18,312 nt of DNA from Treponema sp. (GTDB taxonomy: Bacteria > Spirochaetota > Spirochaetia > Treponematales > Breznakiellaceae): positions 1 to 18,312 of the forward strand of contig JAITAW010000237.1 in assembly GCA_031283905.1 (NCBI GenBank). Direction: 5' to 3'. Below the pieces are notes generated by a model. That model was not told where the DNA came from. It worked only from the letters and a program-made list of their open reading frames with translations, and made no database searches. The position numbers and the translations under genes were made by a program. Shown here in pieces: positions 1-7,831 of this stretch (positions within the stretch are counted from its first letter, which is position 1; the number at the start of each line of letters is the position of its first letter).

Positions 1-716
1 CCCTCGATCTTGAAGGCGTTGACGCCCGCATCCGCCAAAAACGGAATTTTTTCGATCATCTGTAGATCGGCGGGGCTAAAAAAGTAGCCTTCTTCGGAAG
101 CGGGGTTTGCCGTACGGTACATCCGTCTGCACGCCTGGGTACACATGCCCCGGTTTGCTGATTTTCCGCCCAGAAAGCTGGAAAACAGGCACAGACCCGA
201 CTCGCTTATGCAAAGCGCCCCGTGGACAAAGACTTCAAGCTCCGCGTTGGTTTTGGAGCGTATGTCCCGTATCTCTTCAAGGGCAAGCTCCCGCGCAAGA
301 ACAACCCTCGAAATGCCGCGCTTTGAAAGGATGTTCACGCCACGGCTGCTTGCTATGTTCATCTGGGTGGATGCGTGCACTTTCAGCGAGGGGAAGTACT
401 GCCGCGCCATATACGCCACGCCGAAATCCTGTACGATGAGGCCGTCAGGTTCTATGCGCGACAAGTAGTTGAGAAGCTGGTACATGCGATCCGATTCCCG
501 TTGTTCAAAAACCGTGTTTACAGTGATATAACACCGCCTTCCCATACGGCGCAACGTACGAATCGCGGCTTCCACTTGAGAATAGGCGAAATTTGCCGTT
601 CTAAGACGAGCGTTAAAGTTCTTTACGCCCAAATAAACGGCGTCCGCACCGGCTCCTATAGCCGCGTCAAGCGCTTCAGGCGATCCGGCAGGCGCCAATA
701 ATTCTATTGCGTTCAT
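1..716 (-). CDS. U32-family protein (RlhA/TrhP/UbiU-like), N-terminal part, cut by window edge
   Basis: The minus-strand frame is open from an ATG at 716 to the window edge, giving 238 residues without a stop. It begins MNAIELLAPAGSPEALDAAI, the usual opening of U32 proteins. About residues 165-200 carry the family signature: HGALC, SG.CL.S, NRG.C and CR, with cysteines 169, 176, 192 and 196. Known members add hydroxyl groups to rRNA (RlhA), tRNA (TrhP) or ubiquinone precursors (UbiU/V). UbiU/V hold an Fe-S cluster with cysteines placed like these, so the old name 'collagenase-like peptidase' is probably misleading. An RNA hydroxylation role is inferred; the missing C-terminus would help decide. 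GAGG sits five bases before the ATG and supports this start. The gene follows the large TPR gene on the same strand after a 245-base gap. Confidence 0.9.
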   Translation of the reverse strand, partial: MNAIELLAPAGSPEALDAAIGAGADAVYLGVKNFNARLRTANFAYSQVEAAIRTLRRMGRRCYITVNTVFEQRESDRMYQLLNYLSRIEPDGLIVQDFGVAYMARQYFPSLKVHASTQMNIASSRGVNILSKRGISRVVLARELALEEIRDIRSKTNAELEVFVHGALCISESGLCLFSSFLGGKSANRGMCTQACRRMYRTANPASEEGYFFSPADLQMIEKIPFLADAGVNAFKIE

Positions 717-792
717 GATTACCTCATAGTTACAGGCGGTTTATACATGTCAAGAGGTCGAGCTTTGACATTCACTCTAAATTGCGCTGATT

Positions 793-820
793 ATTATATG
801 TATAAAAGATATTTTGCCTA
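793..820 (-). promoter_or_regulatory. Weak promoter candidate for the U32 gene
   Basis: On the minus strand a perfect TATAAT (793-798) lies 16 bases after TAGGCA (815-820), a four-of-six match to a -35 box. It points toward the U32 start at 716 with a leader of about 70 bases. The surrounding 717-961 gap is AT-rich here and shows no gene. No terminator for the upstream TPR gene was recognised. Confidence 0.3.
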
Positions 821-961
821 TACTGAAGCGCGGAAAAAATGTTCAACTACCATAAGCCGCGTTCTTACCGTAGGCGGAGCCTCCCTGTGTTCTTTCAGCG
901 GGGCAAAACAGAAACGAAGCATGAGCGTGGGCTTGGCGGCGCGTTGGCCTTGTGCGGATAA

Positions 962-3900
962 TCATCTCAAAGACTCCGGCGCCCGTCTGTTCTGCGGCGC
1001 CAATGTTTCCCAGGGAGAAGGTTCCAGTACATCCTTGTCAATCCCAACATATATCTGCGGTTCATAGTCAGCCTCTGGGTTAAAGGCGTTCTGTGAATTA
1101 AGGGTCGCAAGGTTTACCCCGGGCGAGGCAATGTCCGTTATGCCGGCCCGTACAAGGGTTTGGGGATCGCGGGTAAGGCTGTCCCATGCGCGAGAGGAAT
1201 TAATATAGTAATTAAGCGCCTGTCTCTTGTATTCAGGATTGCCGGTGTAGGCGGAGAGAGTTTCCAACGTGACGCCCATGTTGTTTTCGGCCGCCATAAG
1301 CCGCTCTGCCAGGGTGAAATGATCGGGTCTTGTCTGTGGAGAAAGGACGGTAAAACGCTTTTTATCGGCGTTCAGCATATCGATCAACCGCGAATAATAG
1401 GCTTGCGCGGCAAAATAATCGCCCCGGATATAGGCGATGTTTCCCAGTGCGTTGAGTATACGCCTGTTGTAGGGCGTCATATCGGCTGCGGCGATAAACC
1501 GCTCCTGCGCCAGCGCCCATTGCTGTAAATGGTAATGGGCGGAGCCCATGCGATACTGCATTTCGGGTGGAGACCAGCCGTTTTGCGCGGCGCGGGCGTA
1601 GTACCGCAACGCCATGTCCATGTCGCCGTCTTTGGTAAAGTACTCAAGATCGCCCATATCCGCATAGAGCCGCGCCGCTTGAGGATTCGGCGGGATAAGG
1701 TTACGGGAAAGCGCGTCCTCATAGAGTTCTATCCCTTTTTGCAAATGTTCTTCAGCCACAAAGAATTCTTTGTTGGCGATAAGCGTCCCGGCGTACCTGC
1801 GTTCCGCATCGAGCCGTATTTTCATACGTTTGGCGCTTGATTCGCCTTCCGAGTCAAACAATGGAATCGCGTGTTCCAGTGCGCTCCGTTCCTCGCGGAC
1901 ATTGTCAAAATAATGGTAGTAGCGGGAAAGGTTGTAGTGCGCTTCGGGAATAGCGGGCCCTTTTTCAACGGCTTTAAGCAGAAGGTCGCGTACACCGGTA
2001 ATCTGTGAAACGTATTCATCGGGAACGCCGTCCGTCTCTTCAAACTGCTTGCCAAAGAGATAGCCGCTCATTTCCGTAAAGGTTTCCGCGGATATACCGC
2101 GCTTTTTTTCCATTTCCGGATCGCTGAAGTACCGTTGCAAGGGCAGTACTTCCTTGAGGTTGTCGGTACGGATGAGGTACTTCAACATGCGCTCAAGTAC
2201 GGGATCGCTCTGTCCGTGAGCCTCTATGTAGCGGGCGTAGGCTTCACGCGCCGTCTCGTATTTTGAGGGGTCGATTTCACCCCATGCAAGGGCGTTGTCT
2301 CCAATGGCAAGCAACGCATCTTTGTCGTCAACCGTATAGTCGAGTATGTAGGTTCTGAGGATGCTGTCCGCCTTTTCATAATTTTGCAGTTGATTCGTTT
2401 CAAGCGCGGCGTAATCCAATACCGCCCGTTTTTCTTTCGGATAATGCTTGAGCAATGCTTCATACTTTTCTTCCGCAAACAGGTACTGCCGCTTTTTGGT
2501 AAAGGCTTCGGCGTATCTATAAAACCACTTTTTGACGGGGCGCAGTTTGAAAGCTTCGGTAAATTTTTTGTTTGCTTCCGGGTATTTTCCATCGTCAATA
2601 AGGACGTATCCCTGTTTATAAAACGACTCGGCCCGTAGGGGAATGTAAATAAACTTGTGTGCCAAATAGACAATGGACAGCGCTACGAGTATTCCAAAAA
2701 GGGTAAAGCCCGCGACAGGCAGTACTTTGTGGATAAAAATGTATTTAAAACTGTTTTTTTCCGCTTCGAGATCGGCGCCGCTTTTCTTTTCAAATCCTTT
2801 CGGAATATTGATGATGCGTCCTTGTATTTTCCCGGCTAAATCCGCGACTTCCTGGGCGGGCGCTTCTTCTACCAACAGCGCGATGAGCTTGGACATCATG
2901 TCCGGCGCCACCGCTTCTTCCGCTATTAATTCCTCACAGACGATGCGCAGATTAAGCGGGTAAGAAGCAAGCGCATTTTTGAGATGTTCATAGTCCTGTT
3001 CGGTTAATATGATTTCTTCAATATTATCTGAACTTGCGGGTAATCCTGACAGGGACGCGGCGCTTTTATTCAACGCGCCGTCAATATCTGGAACTGTAAA
3101 ATCTTCTTCGCCTGTGATCAACGCATCGGGCATAGAAATGTCGGACTGCCCGAAATCCGCCGCTTCAAACTCAGACGCCGCCTCACCTGTGGACGGCGCG
3201 CCATCGTTGAACTCCGGCAACTCGTCGAGGTTTAGCTCTTCAGGCGGGAGGTCGCCCGTGTTTGGAGCGGGGCCGTTGTCCGCCTGGAAAGGAGGCTCCT
3301 CCAATGGCGGAAGCGGCGGGGCGGCGTTGAACTCCGGCAACTCATCGAGGTTTAGCTCTTCCGGCGGAAGCCCCTCCACGCCTAAGGCGGAGCCATCGTC
3401 CGCTTGGAAAGGAGGAAGCTCCTCCAATGGCGGAAGCGGCGCATCGTTGAACTCCGGTAACTCGCCGATATTTAGCTCTTCAGGCGGGAGGCCGTCCGCG
3501 TTTGGAGCGGGGCCGTTGTCCGTCTGGAAAAGAGGAAGCTCCTCCAATGGCGGAGGCGGCGCATCGTTGAACTCCGGCAACTCGCCGAGGTTTAGCTCTT
3601 CAGGCGGGAGGCCGGATGATGCGTCAGGCGCATCCGCGTTGTCAAACAGATCGTCAAAGGAAAAATCATTGGCGGACGCGGAGGAATCGGATTCGTCTGT
3701 GTCAAACAGATCGTCAAGGTTAAAAAGACTATTCGCCGTAGCTTCATCACTCTCCGCAGGCTTCACCGGTACCGACACGGGCGCGTTGTCAAACAGATCG
3801 TCAAGATTAAAATCCGGTACGGCGTCAAGCGCTTTAAGATGCTCCGCCATAGTATCATCATCTGCGGTATTTTCGAGTTGCGTAGGTATGTTCCCGGCAA

Positions 3901-4033
3901 AAGCAGGCGATGCGTTGCCGTCAGGTAGATCAAGGTCATCAAAGGGAATGCCTTTTGATGACAAATCTTCCGCTTCTTTTCCTATATTACGAAACAACCT
4001 TCTGAATTTATCGAGATTATCTAATGACGGCAC
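962..4033 (-). CDS. Large membrane-anchored TPR protein with acidic repeat N-terminus; possible flagellar collar protein (FlcA-like)
   Basis: 1023 residues in three parts. Residues 1-340 are acidic, proline-rich and probably disordered. They hold three FxxDDLFD motifs (about 75-82, 104-111 and 124-131) and a 40-residue repeat starting LPPEELN at 142, 182 and 222, with a partial fourth at 262. Residues about 340-410 look like a compact helical domain. A single membrane span (about 436-458) follows, then about 540 residues of tetratricopeptide-like helical pairs containing many ALxxY/AxxxY patterns. No signal peptide is present, so the N-terminus should be cytoplasmic and the TPR part periplasmic. 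This layout recalls the Borrelia flagellar collar protein FlcA (BB0326), a role suggested only by architecture. The start is GTG at 4033 with AGGGA five bases upstream. The gene is divergent from the CBM48-like gene at 4177. Confidence 0.85.
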   Translation of the reverse strand: MPSLDNLDKFRRLFRNIGKEAEDLSSKGIPFDDLDLPDGNASPAFAGNIPTQLENTADDDTMAEHLKALDAVPDFNLDDLFDNAPVSVPVKPAESDEATANSLFNLDDLFDTDESDSSASANDFSFDDLFDNADAPDASSGLPPEELNLGELPEFNDAPPPPLEELPLFQTDNGPAPNADGLPPEELNIGELPEFNDAPLPPLEELPPFQADDGSALGVEGLPPEELNLDELPEFNAAPPLPPLEEPPFQADNGPAPNTGDLPPEELNLDELPEFNDGAPSTGEAASEFEAADFGQSDISMPDALITGEEDFTVPDIDGALNKSAASLSGLPASSDNIEEIILTEQDYEHLKNALASYPLNLRIVCEELIAEEAVAPDMMSKLIALLVEEAPAQEVADLAGKIQGRIINIPKGFEKKSGADLEAEKNSFKYIFIHKVLPVAGFTLFGILVALSIVYLAHKFIYIPLRAESFYKQGYVLIDDGKYPEANKKFTEAFKLRPVKKWFYRYAEAFTKKRQYLFAEEKYEALLKHYPKEKRAVLDYAALETNQLQNYEKADSILRTYILDYTVDDKDALLAIGDNALAWGEIDPSKYETAREAYARYIEAHGQSDPVLERMLKYLIRTDNLKEVLPLQRYFSDPEMEKKRGISAETFTEMSGYLFGKQFEETDGVPDEYVSQITGVRDLLLKAVEKGPAIPEAHYNLSRYYHYFDNVREERSALEHAIPLFDSEGESSAKRMKIRLDAERRYAGTLIANKEFFVAEEHLQKGIELYEDALSRNLIPPNPQAARLYADMGDLEYFTKDGDMDMALRYYARAAQNGWSPPEMQYRMGSAHYHLQQWALAQERFIAAADMTPYNRRILNALGNIAYIRGDYFAAQAYYSRLIDMLNADKKRFTVLSPQTRPDHFTLAERLMAAENNMGVTLETLSAYTGNPEYKRQALNYYINSSRAWDSLTRDPQTLVRAGITDIASPGVNLATLNSQNAFNPEADYEPQIYVGIDKDVLEPSPWETLAPQNRRAPESLR
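3203..3610 (-). repeat. In-frame tandem repeat, 3.4 copies of about 120 bp
   Basis: Three 40-codon units and a partial fourth encode LPPEELN(L/I)(G/D)ELPEFN followed by proline-rich and acidic spacers. The copies differ by scattered substitutions, many at third positions. Lengths are exactly 40 codons for units 1-3, so the array is still in register and could change copy number by recombination without a frameshift. Confidence 0.9.
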
Positions 4034-4136
4034 GTTATTCCCTTGAACAAATTTGTTTAATCCATCTCTCTGAAATGGTTGCCGAAGGAATCTCCACGAA
4101 GTCTGCCTCGGCTTGCCGAATTTGCATTTCAGCTTC

Positions 4137-4165
4137 TTGAATATATTGCAATATTATCCGATAAT
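4137..4165 (+). promoter_or_regulatory. Promoter candidate for the CBM48-like gene
   Basis: TTGAAT (4137-4142), a 17-base spacer and GATAAT (4160-4165) match sigma-70 boxes at five of six positions each. Transcription would start near 4172, leaving a leader of only a few bases before the ATG at 4177. This fits the absence of a strong Shine-Dalgarno there. The divergent TPR gene must be driven from the same 143-base gap; no convincing minus-strand promoter was found. Confidence 0.45.
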
Positions 4166-4176
4166 TGTAAAGAACC

Positions 4177-4938
4177 ATGAAAGCAAAATCAAAAGTAACC
4201 TTTATAATGCTTCTTCCTCTTATTATCGGCACAATTGGCGCGCTTGATACAGCGTCATATCAATTTATAAACCATTTGATAAATTTAAAAAAATCCGGCG
4301 CTCCTGAAGTGATGGATGACGGTATCCTGTTTACGGCTCCCGCGACTTATAAAAAAGTGGGCATAGCGTTTGCCCACGAAGGTTTTTCCAAAGTCTACTG
4401 GTTCCGGAGACTCCTGATTCCCGATGCCGCGCCGAATCCCCAGCCTGAAGAGGGGGGTAAGCAGGGTCCGCCAGTGGTATACAAGGATTCGGGAATTTTA
4501 TTCTATACGTATACGGTGCCGGAAGGAGTTAAATCGGTGGAATACCGGTTGATCATCAATGGATTGTGGACTACGGATCCGCTGAATCCCAATCAGCGGA
4601 TTGACGAATCCGGTTTAGCCCGCTCTATTGCGCCCATGCCGAAGATTTCAAAACTCCTTGCCCCGCAGGATGCTCCCGCACGTGCGGTAACGTTTAGATT
4701 TGACGCTTTTCCACGCGAGACGATCTATGTGGCGGGCAGTTTTAACAACTGGGATCCCTTTATGTATGAGATGAAAGAAAAAGAACCGGGCCATTACGAA
4801 TTGACCTTGAGCCTTCCGCAGGGAACGTACCAATATATCTTTTTCTACCGGGGCGAGCGCCATCTCGATCAGAACAACCTCACGAGAGTGTATCGTGACG
4901 GGCGTCCCGTGTCGCAGACCATTGTACAAGGAAAATAA
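4177..4938 (+). CDS. Secreted protein with glycogen-binding-like (CBM48/AMPK-type) domain
   Basis: 253 residues. Residues 1-22 form a signal peptide (basic MKAKSK, then a hydrophobic stretch ending IGTIGA). About residues 165-235 match a CBM48/AMPK-beta glycogen-binding fold: VTFRFDAF, YVAGSFNNWDPF, GHYELTLSLPQGTYQYIFF. A second, weaker immunoglobulin-like unit may occupy residues 48-150 (ILFTAPATYKKVGIAF ... GVKSVEYRLIINGLW). There is no catalytic glycoside hydrolase domain. In this fold the asparagine-tryptophan pair of the FNNWDP loop commonly contacts alpha-glucan, but some members only mediate protein contacts. The predicted location is periplasmic or outer surface. It is transcribed divergently from the TPR gene, so the two may serve the same envelope structure. 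Function is otherwise unknown. Confidence 0.85.
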   Translation: MKAKSKVTFIMLLPLIIGTIGALDTASYQFINHLINLKKSGAPEVMDDGILFTAPATYKKVGIAFAHEGFSKVYWFRRLLIPDAAPNPQPEEGGKQGPPVVYKDSGILFYTYTVPEGVKSVEYRLIINGLWTTDPLNPNQRIDESGLARSIAPMPKISKLLAPQDAPARAVTFRFDAFPRETIYVAGSFNNWDPFMYEMKEKEPGHYELTLSLPQGTYQYIFFYRGERHLDQNNLTRVYRDGRPVSQTIVQGK

Positions 4939-5157
4939 GTGAAAATAATTCGGGGAATAAACCGTTCGTGAAAGCAATCGCCGCAATTATCGCGCACGGC
5001 AACATGTCCAGGTAATGTGGGCGGGCGCTTCCCTACAAGGAGCGGCGCGGACGCCTCAAGAAAGCTACTCGGTTTCTCGGCTCTCATTGACAGGGTGACG
5101 GAGTTTATTCATAAAGTCAGCGGCAAGGTAAAACTCAACCCGCGATTAAGATTTTTT

Positions 5158-6168
5158 TCAGGTATTGGGCGTCCAATTAGCCGGTTGAACCAGTGGTTGC
5201 ACCGCCGCCGGCGCGTATATCCATGTAAGCTCATGTTTATTGTGATGAAGGTGCGTTACCCTGCTTCCCGGAATCGCGGCGAACCGCCGCGTGGTCTCAA
5301 AGTCAGGTTCGCCCTGCATTTTTATCGTGCAGACAAAGTTTTTACACAACCCCGACGCCAGCCATTTTTCGACCCATTCATATAAACGCGGTGGATAGCA
5401 GATCACGTCGCAGCAGAGCCAGTCAATGCGTCCGATGTCTTCGGGTTTCAGCGTAAAGGCGTCATGTTTTATAAAGGAGACGTTAGGCAGGGTGAGAAGC
5501 GCATCGTCAAGAGGCGCACGGTCAACCGCCGCAACCGTTGCGCCCAATGCCGCAAGAGCCCATGTCCAGCCGCCCGGGCTTGCGCCTGCGTCAAGGCAAC
5601 GATCATGTGCGCCGGGCATCGCGCCGGTTAGAACAAGCGCCTCCCATAATTTCAGATAGGCGCGGCTCGGCGGACGGATTTTGTCCTCTTCGAATTCGAT
5701 CTCCCCGTTGGGAAAGGGGCTTGCGCAACGGGAGGAGGCGAGCAGGGTGTGCGCGTCAAGCAGCGTCCACGCGCCCATAGGCGAATCCGGCGGCCGCCAC
5801 GGGAACGGGCGGCGTTTTGCGGATACCGGCGGCAACTTTTCCGTGATGAGCGCCCCGCGCCGGTAGTGGGTGAATAGGGCGGCCGCCCAGTTCCGCTGAA
5901 TGCCGCGCAGGATGGACGCGGCCTCGGAAATGGACGCAAAAACTGCCCGGAACGGCTCAAGCCAGCAATTTTGGAACCAGAACACCGCGCTTTGCGGAAC
6001 AAGCGGCGAAGCGCCGTTCGGGATGAACGGCGGCTTTTCTGAAAGATAGAACGGTCCCGCCCTGTGCGGTGCGCCGTCTACTCCGTCCCCGGACAACTCC
6101 CGTAAAAGGTGGGATTCAAACCCGGGAACAGACTGATACACCCGCCCCTTAACCGGCGAAACGTCCAT
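5158..6168 (-). CDS. RlmM/FtsJ-type 2'-O-ribose RNA methyltransferase
   Basis: 336 residues from the ATG at 6168. The C-terminal half is a Rossmann methyltransferase: the SAM loop LDAGASPGGWTWAL lies at about 192-205, and the FtsJ-type K-D-K-E tetrad is visible as K173 (SRAYLKLW), D254 (CCDVI), K283 (CTIKMQG) and E313 (KHELTW). The N-terminal 150 residues resemble the substrate-recognition part of RlmM, which methylates C2498 of 23S rRNA in E. coli (366 residues). That specificity is inferred here. The frame extends to a GTG at 6189, but the ATG at 6168 overlaps the PilZ stop as TAATG, a classic coupling arrangement, so I chose it. Neither start has a clear Shine-Dalgarno, which fits coupled translation. 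Confidence 0.85.
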   Translation of the reverse strand: MDVSPVKGRVYQSVPGFESHLLRELSGDGVDGAPHRAGPFYLSEKPPFIPNGASPLVPQSAVFWFQNCWLEPFRAVFASISEAASILRGIQRNWAAALFTHYRRGALITEKLPPVSAKRRPFPWRPPDSPMGAWTLLDAHTLLASSRCASPFPNGEIEFEEDKIRPPSRAYLKLWEALVLTGAMPGAHDRCLDAGASPGGWTWALAALGATVAAVDRAPLDDALLTLPNVSFIKHDAFTLKPEDIGRIDWLCCDVICYPPRLYEWVEKWLASGLCKNFVCTIKMQGEPDFETTRRFAAIPGSRVTHLHHNKHELTWIYAPAAVQPLVQPANWTPNT

Positions 6169-6506
6169 TACACGGCGGAAGAACGCCACGCAAGATAGTC
6201 AACGTACCGTTGAAATTCTTTTTTTGCTGGAGAAGCCGTTATCATAAAGCCTGCTTCGTACGAATCTCCATTCGTTCTTATCCATCGGGCTTCGCCATGG
6301 ACTTCAAATTTGCTTATTTTAGAGATTGCTTCAGGCAACACCTCAATGGCGTATACAACGCCCTCCGTCAATTCGATACAAACGGTCGCCTCAATCTTGC
6401 AACCGGTAACATTCAGATCTTTCAAGAGAGCGTCCTCTTCAAAGACTCCGGGAAGGCGCACCCGCGCGATGGTTCTGTACCGTATGTGTTTTCTTTGCTC
6501 AGACAT
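6168..6506 (-). CDS. PilZ domain protein (probable c-di-GMP receptor)
   Basis: 112 residues, essentially a single PilZ domain. The N-terminus has the arginine motif RKHIRYR (residues 5-11), followed about 20 residues later by DLNVTG, corresponding to the D/NxSxxG motif with Asn in place of Ser. The C-terminal part (ARWIRTNGDSYEAGFMI) matches the last PilZ strands. Such single-domain proteins bind cyclic di-GMP and act through partners in motility or envelope control. The Ser-to-Asn change could weaken binding. The ATG at 6506 has no strong Shine-Dalgarno. The stop overlaps the methyltransferase start, so both are made from one transcript. Confidence 0.85.
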   Translation of the reverse strand: MSEQRKHIRYRTIARVRLPGVFEEDALLKDLNVTGCKIEATVCIELTEGVVYAIEVLPEAISKISKFEVHGEARWIRTNGDSYEAGFMITASPAKKEFQRYVDYLAWRSSAV

Positions 6507-6634
6507 ACCATTATTCTGCGTTATTTATGAATATTCCGTCAAGAGGGCGTTGCGAAAGAAGCCGGAGTGAATGAACCGCCTCCCCGCAAAGTGTGCGAAG
6601 CGGCAGAGTACTAAACTCCACTGCGAATAAATTG

Positions 6635-6669
6635 AGGCTTTCTCAAAAAGCCAGGTTTTGAAAAAGTCT
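6635..6669. repeat. Hairpin element, copy 1 of a small dispersed family
   Basis: Arms AGGCTTTCTCAAAA (6635-6648) and TTTTGAAAAAGTCT (6656-6669) pair over 14 positions with one mismatch and one G-U, around a seven-base loop. A run of eight T follows on the plus strand, so it could act as a terminator, but no plus-strand gene lies just upstream. The element resembles the one at 9458-9495. Confidence 0.65.
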
Positions 6670-6690
6670 TAATTTTTTTTCAAAACCCTC

Positions 6691-6719
6691 TTGACAAAGA
6701 TTATTTTATTTGGTAGATT
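6691..6719 (+). promoter_or_regulatory. Promoter of the transporter operon
   Basis: A perfect -35 TTGACA (6691-6696), a 17-base spacer and TAGATT (6714-6719) form a good sigma-70 promoter. Transcription would begin near 6726, giving a leader of about 107 bases that includes the 6767-6797 hairpin. Confidence 0.65.
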
Positions 6720-6766
6720 GCTATTAATTTATACTATTCATATGGTATTTATATGTATTATATCAG

Positions 6767-6797
6767 ACTTCCCCAAAACCAAGCGCTTTGGGAAAGT
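6767..6797 (+). promoter_or_regulatory. Leader hairpin upstream of the permease gene
   Basis: ACTTCCCCAAA (6767-6777) pairs with TTTGGGAAAGT (6787-6797), 10 of 11 positions, around a nine-base loop. The right arm and following bases (TTTGGGAAAGTTCAT) nearly repeat those of the hairpin at 9542-9584 ahead of the binding-protein gene. No T-run follows, so simple termination is unlikely. Confidence 0.55.
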
Positions 6798-6832
6798 TCA
6801 TCATTCACTTCAATATCGGAGGTTGTCACTAT

Positions 6833-7831
6833 ATGACGGACGGCAACATAAAAACGGAAACGGCAAGTTCGGCGCGGGCCGGACGCTTTACATGGCGCCT
6901 TTTTCTCCCTGTTTTTGCGCTAGCTGTAGTATTGGCGATGCATGTACTGCTTCCCGCCTACCAGGGCTACCGTGTGAAGATTCTGCCGTATTTTACGCGG
7001 CTTTTGTACATACTCATCGGCAGTTTTACCGTTTGGGCGGTTGTGGCTGTTTTTAATCAAAAGGCGCGGGAAAAGCTGCTTTTTAAAGGTTCTTTTCTGT
7101 CGGTTGGATTTCTGCTTTTGGGATTATACAACCTGATAAGTCTGAAATTCAATCTTCTTCCCAGCCTCTATTTTCCGGCGCCTGAACGGATCATCGGCGT
7201 ATTTGTGGAAGATTGGTTTTTCTTATTGCGGTGCCTGGTGTATTCCATGCGGCTGCTGTTGGGAGGCTTTTTTCTTGGGGCCGTTCTAGGAGTATTCACG
7301 GGTACGCTCATAGGCTGGAGTCAGCGATTTAACTATTGGATCATGCCTTTCATCCGTATTGTGGGGCCTATCCCGTCCACCGCGTGGATTCCCATCGCCT
7401 TGGTCATTTTCCTGAAGCCGACCAGCGCGAGTTTATTTCTCATTGCATTAGGCGTCTGGTTTCCTACGACAGTGCTTACCAGTTCCGGGATTATGAACGT
7501 ACATAAAAACTATTATGAGGTTTCCAGCACTTTGGGCGCGAACACTTTGCGGAATATCTTTTCGGTTGCGCTTCCCGGCGCCATGCCGAATATTTTTACC
7601 GGTCTTTTTAACGGGACATCCTCATGCTTTCTTACGCTTATGGCGGCGGAAATGATCGGTTGCAAATTCGGTATTGGCTGGTATATTAACTGGCAGCGGG
7701 AGACATTGGCCTACGCCAACGTGTATGCGGCGCTTATCGTGATTGCCGTCACGTTTTCATTTCTCATCGGGCTGCAATTCAACATCCGTAACCGTGTGCT
7801 AAGTTGGCAGAAGGGAACAATTAGATGGTGA
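6833..7831 (+). CDS. ABC transporter permease, NitT/TauT (SsuC-like) type, with extended N-terminus
   Basis: 332 residues from the ATG at 6833. GGAGG lies ten bases upstream; an in-frame ATG at 6788 would fall inside the leader hairpin and lacks a ribosome site. The C-terminal 200 residues are a binding-protein-dependent permease domain: PIPSTAWIPIALVIF, LIALGVWFPTTVLTSSGI, and the EAA loop at EVSSTLGANTLRNIFSVALP, which contacts the ATPase. Hydrophobic spans at about residues 22-40, 56-72 and 85-102 precede it. SsuC-type permeases usually have one span there and about 250-280 residues, so two extra spans seem present. The gene forms the first part of an operon; the ATPase start overlaps its end by seven bases. 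Confidence 0.9.
   Translation: MTDGNIKTETASSARAGRFTWRLFLPVFALAVVLAMHVLLPAYQGYRVKILPYFTRLLYILIGSFTVWAVVAVFNQKAREKLLFKGSFLSVGFLLLGLYNLISLKFNLLPSLYFPAPERIIGVFVEDWFFLLRCLVYSMRLLLGGFFLGAVLGVFTGTLIGWSQRFNYWIMPFIRIVGPIPSTAWIPIALVIFLKPTSASLFLIALGVWFPTTVLTSSGIMNVHKNYYEVSSTLGANTLRNIFSVALPGAMPNIFTGLFNGTSSCFLTLMAAEMIGCKFGIGWYINWQRETLAYANVYAALIVIAVTFSFLIGLQFNIRNRVLSWQKGTIRW

Larger units (their letters stand above)
6507..6832. other. 326-base intergenic region: two hairpins and a promoter
   Basis: This gap separates the divergent PilZ gene and the transporter operon. It holds no gene I can support. From left to right: an unremarkable stretch to about 6630; an AT-rich hairpin (6635-6669) followed by eight T; a near-consensus promoter (6691-6719); an AT-rich leader; a second hairpin (6767-6797); and GGAGG at 6818-6822, ten bases before the ATG at 6833. 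No promoter for the PilZ gene was recognised. Confidence 0.7.

Noticed and set aside
3203..3610. Tandem repeat considered as a CRISPR-like array
   Set aside because: The 120-bp units are in-frame coding repeats without unique spacers of constant length.
3009..4046. 345-codon plus-strand frame, serine- and glycine-rich
   Set aside because: It is exactly antisense to the acidic repeat region of the TPR gene. Its Ser/Gly-rich repeats are the reverse complement of the Leu/Pro/Glu repeats, and it has no ribosome site.
4035..4232. 65-codon minus-strand frame ending next to the TPR gene start
   Set aside because: It overlaps the signal peptide region and promoter of the CBM48-like gene. There is no clear ribosome site and no recognisable domain.
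4939..5157. Possible small genes after the CBM48-like gene
   Set aside because: Only very short frames of 10-15 codons with GTG starts were found, with no ribosome site. The 219-base gap shows nothing else I can support.
6726..6832. TPP riboswitch expected if the importer were a ThiXYZ-type system
   Set aside because: No CTGAGA or other thiamine-box core was seen, so a thiamine-precursor role is not supported.
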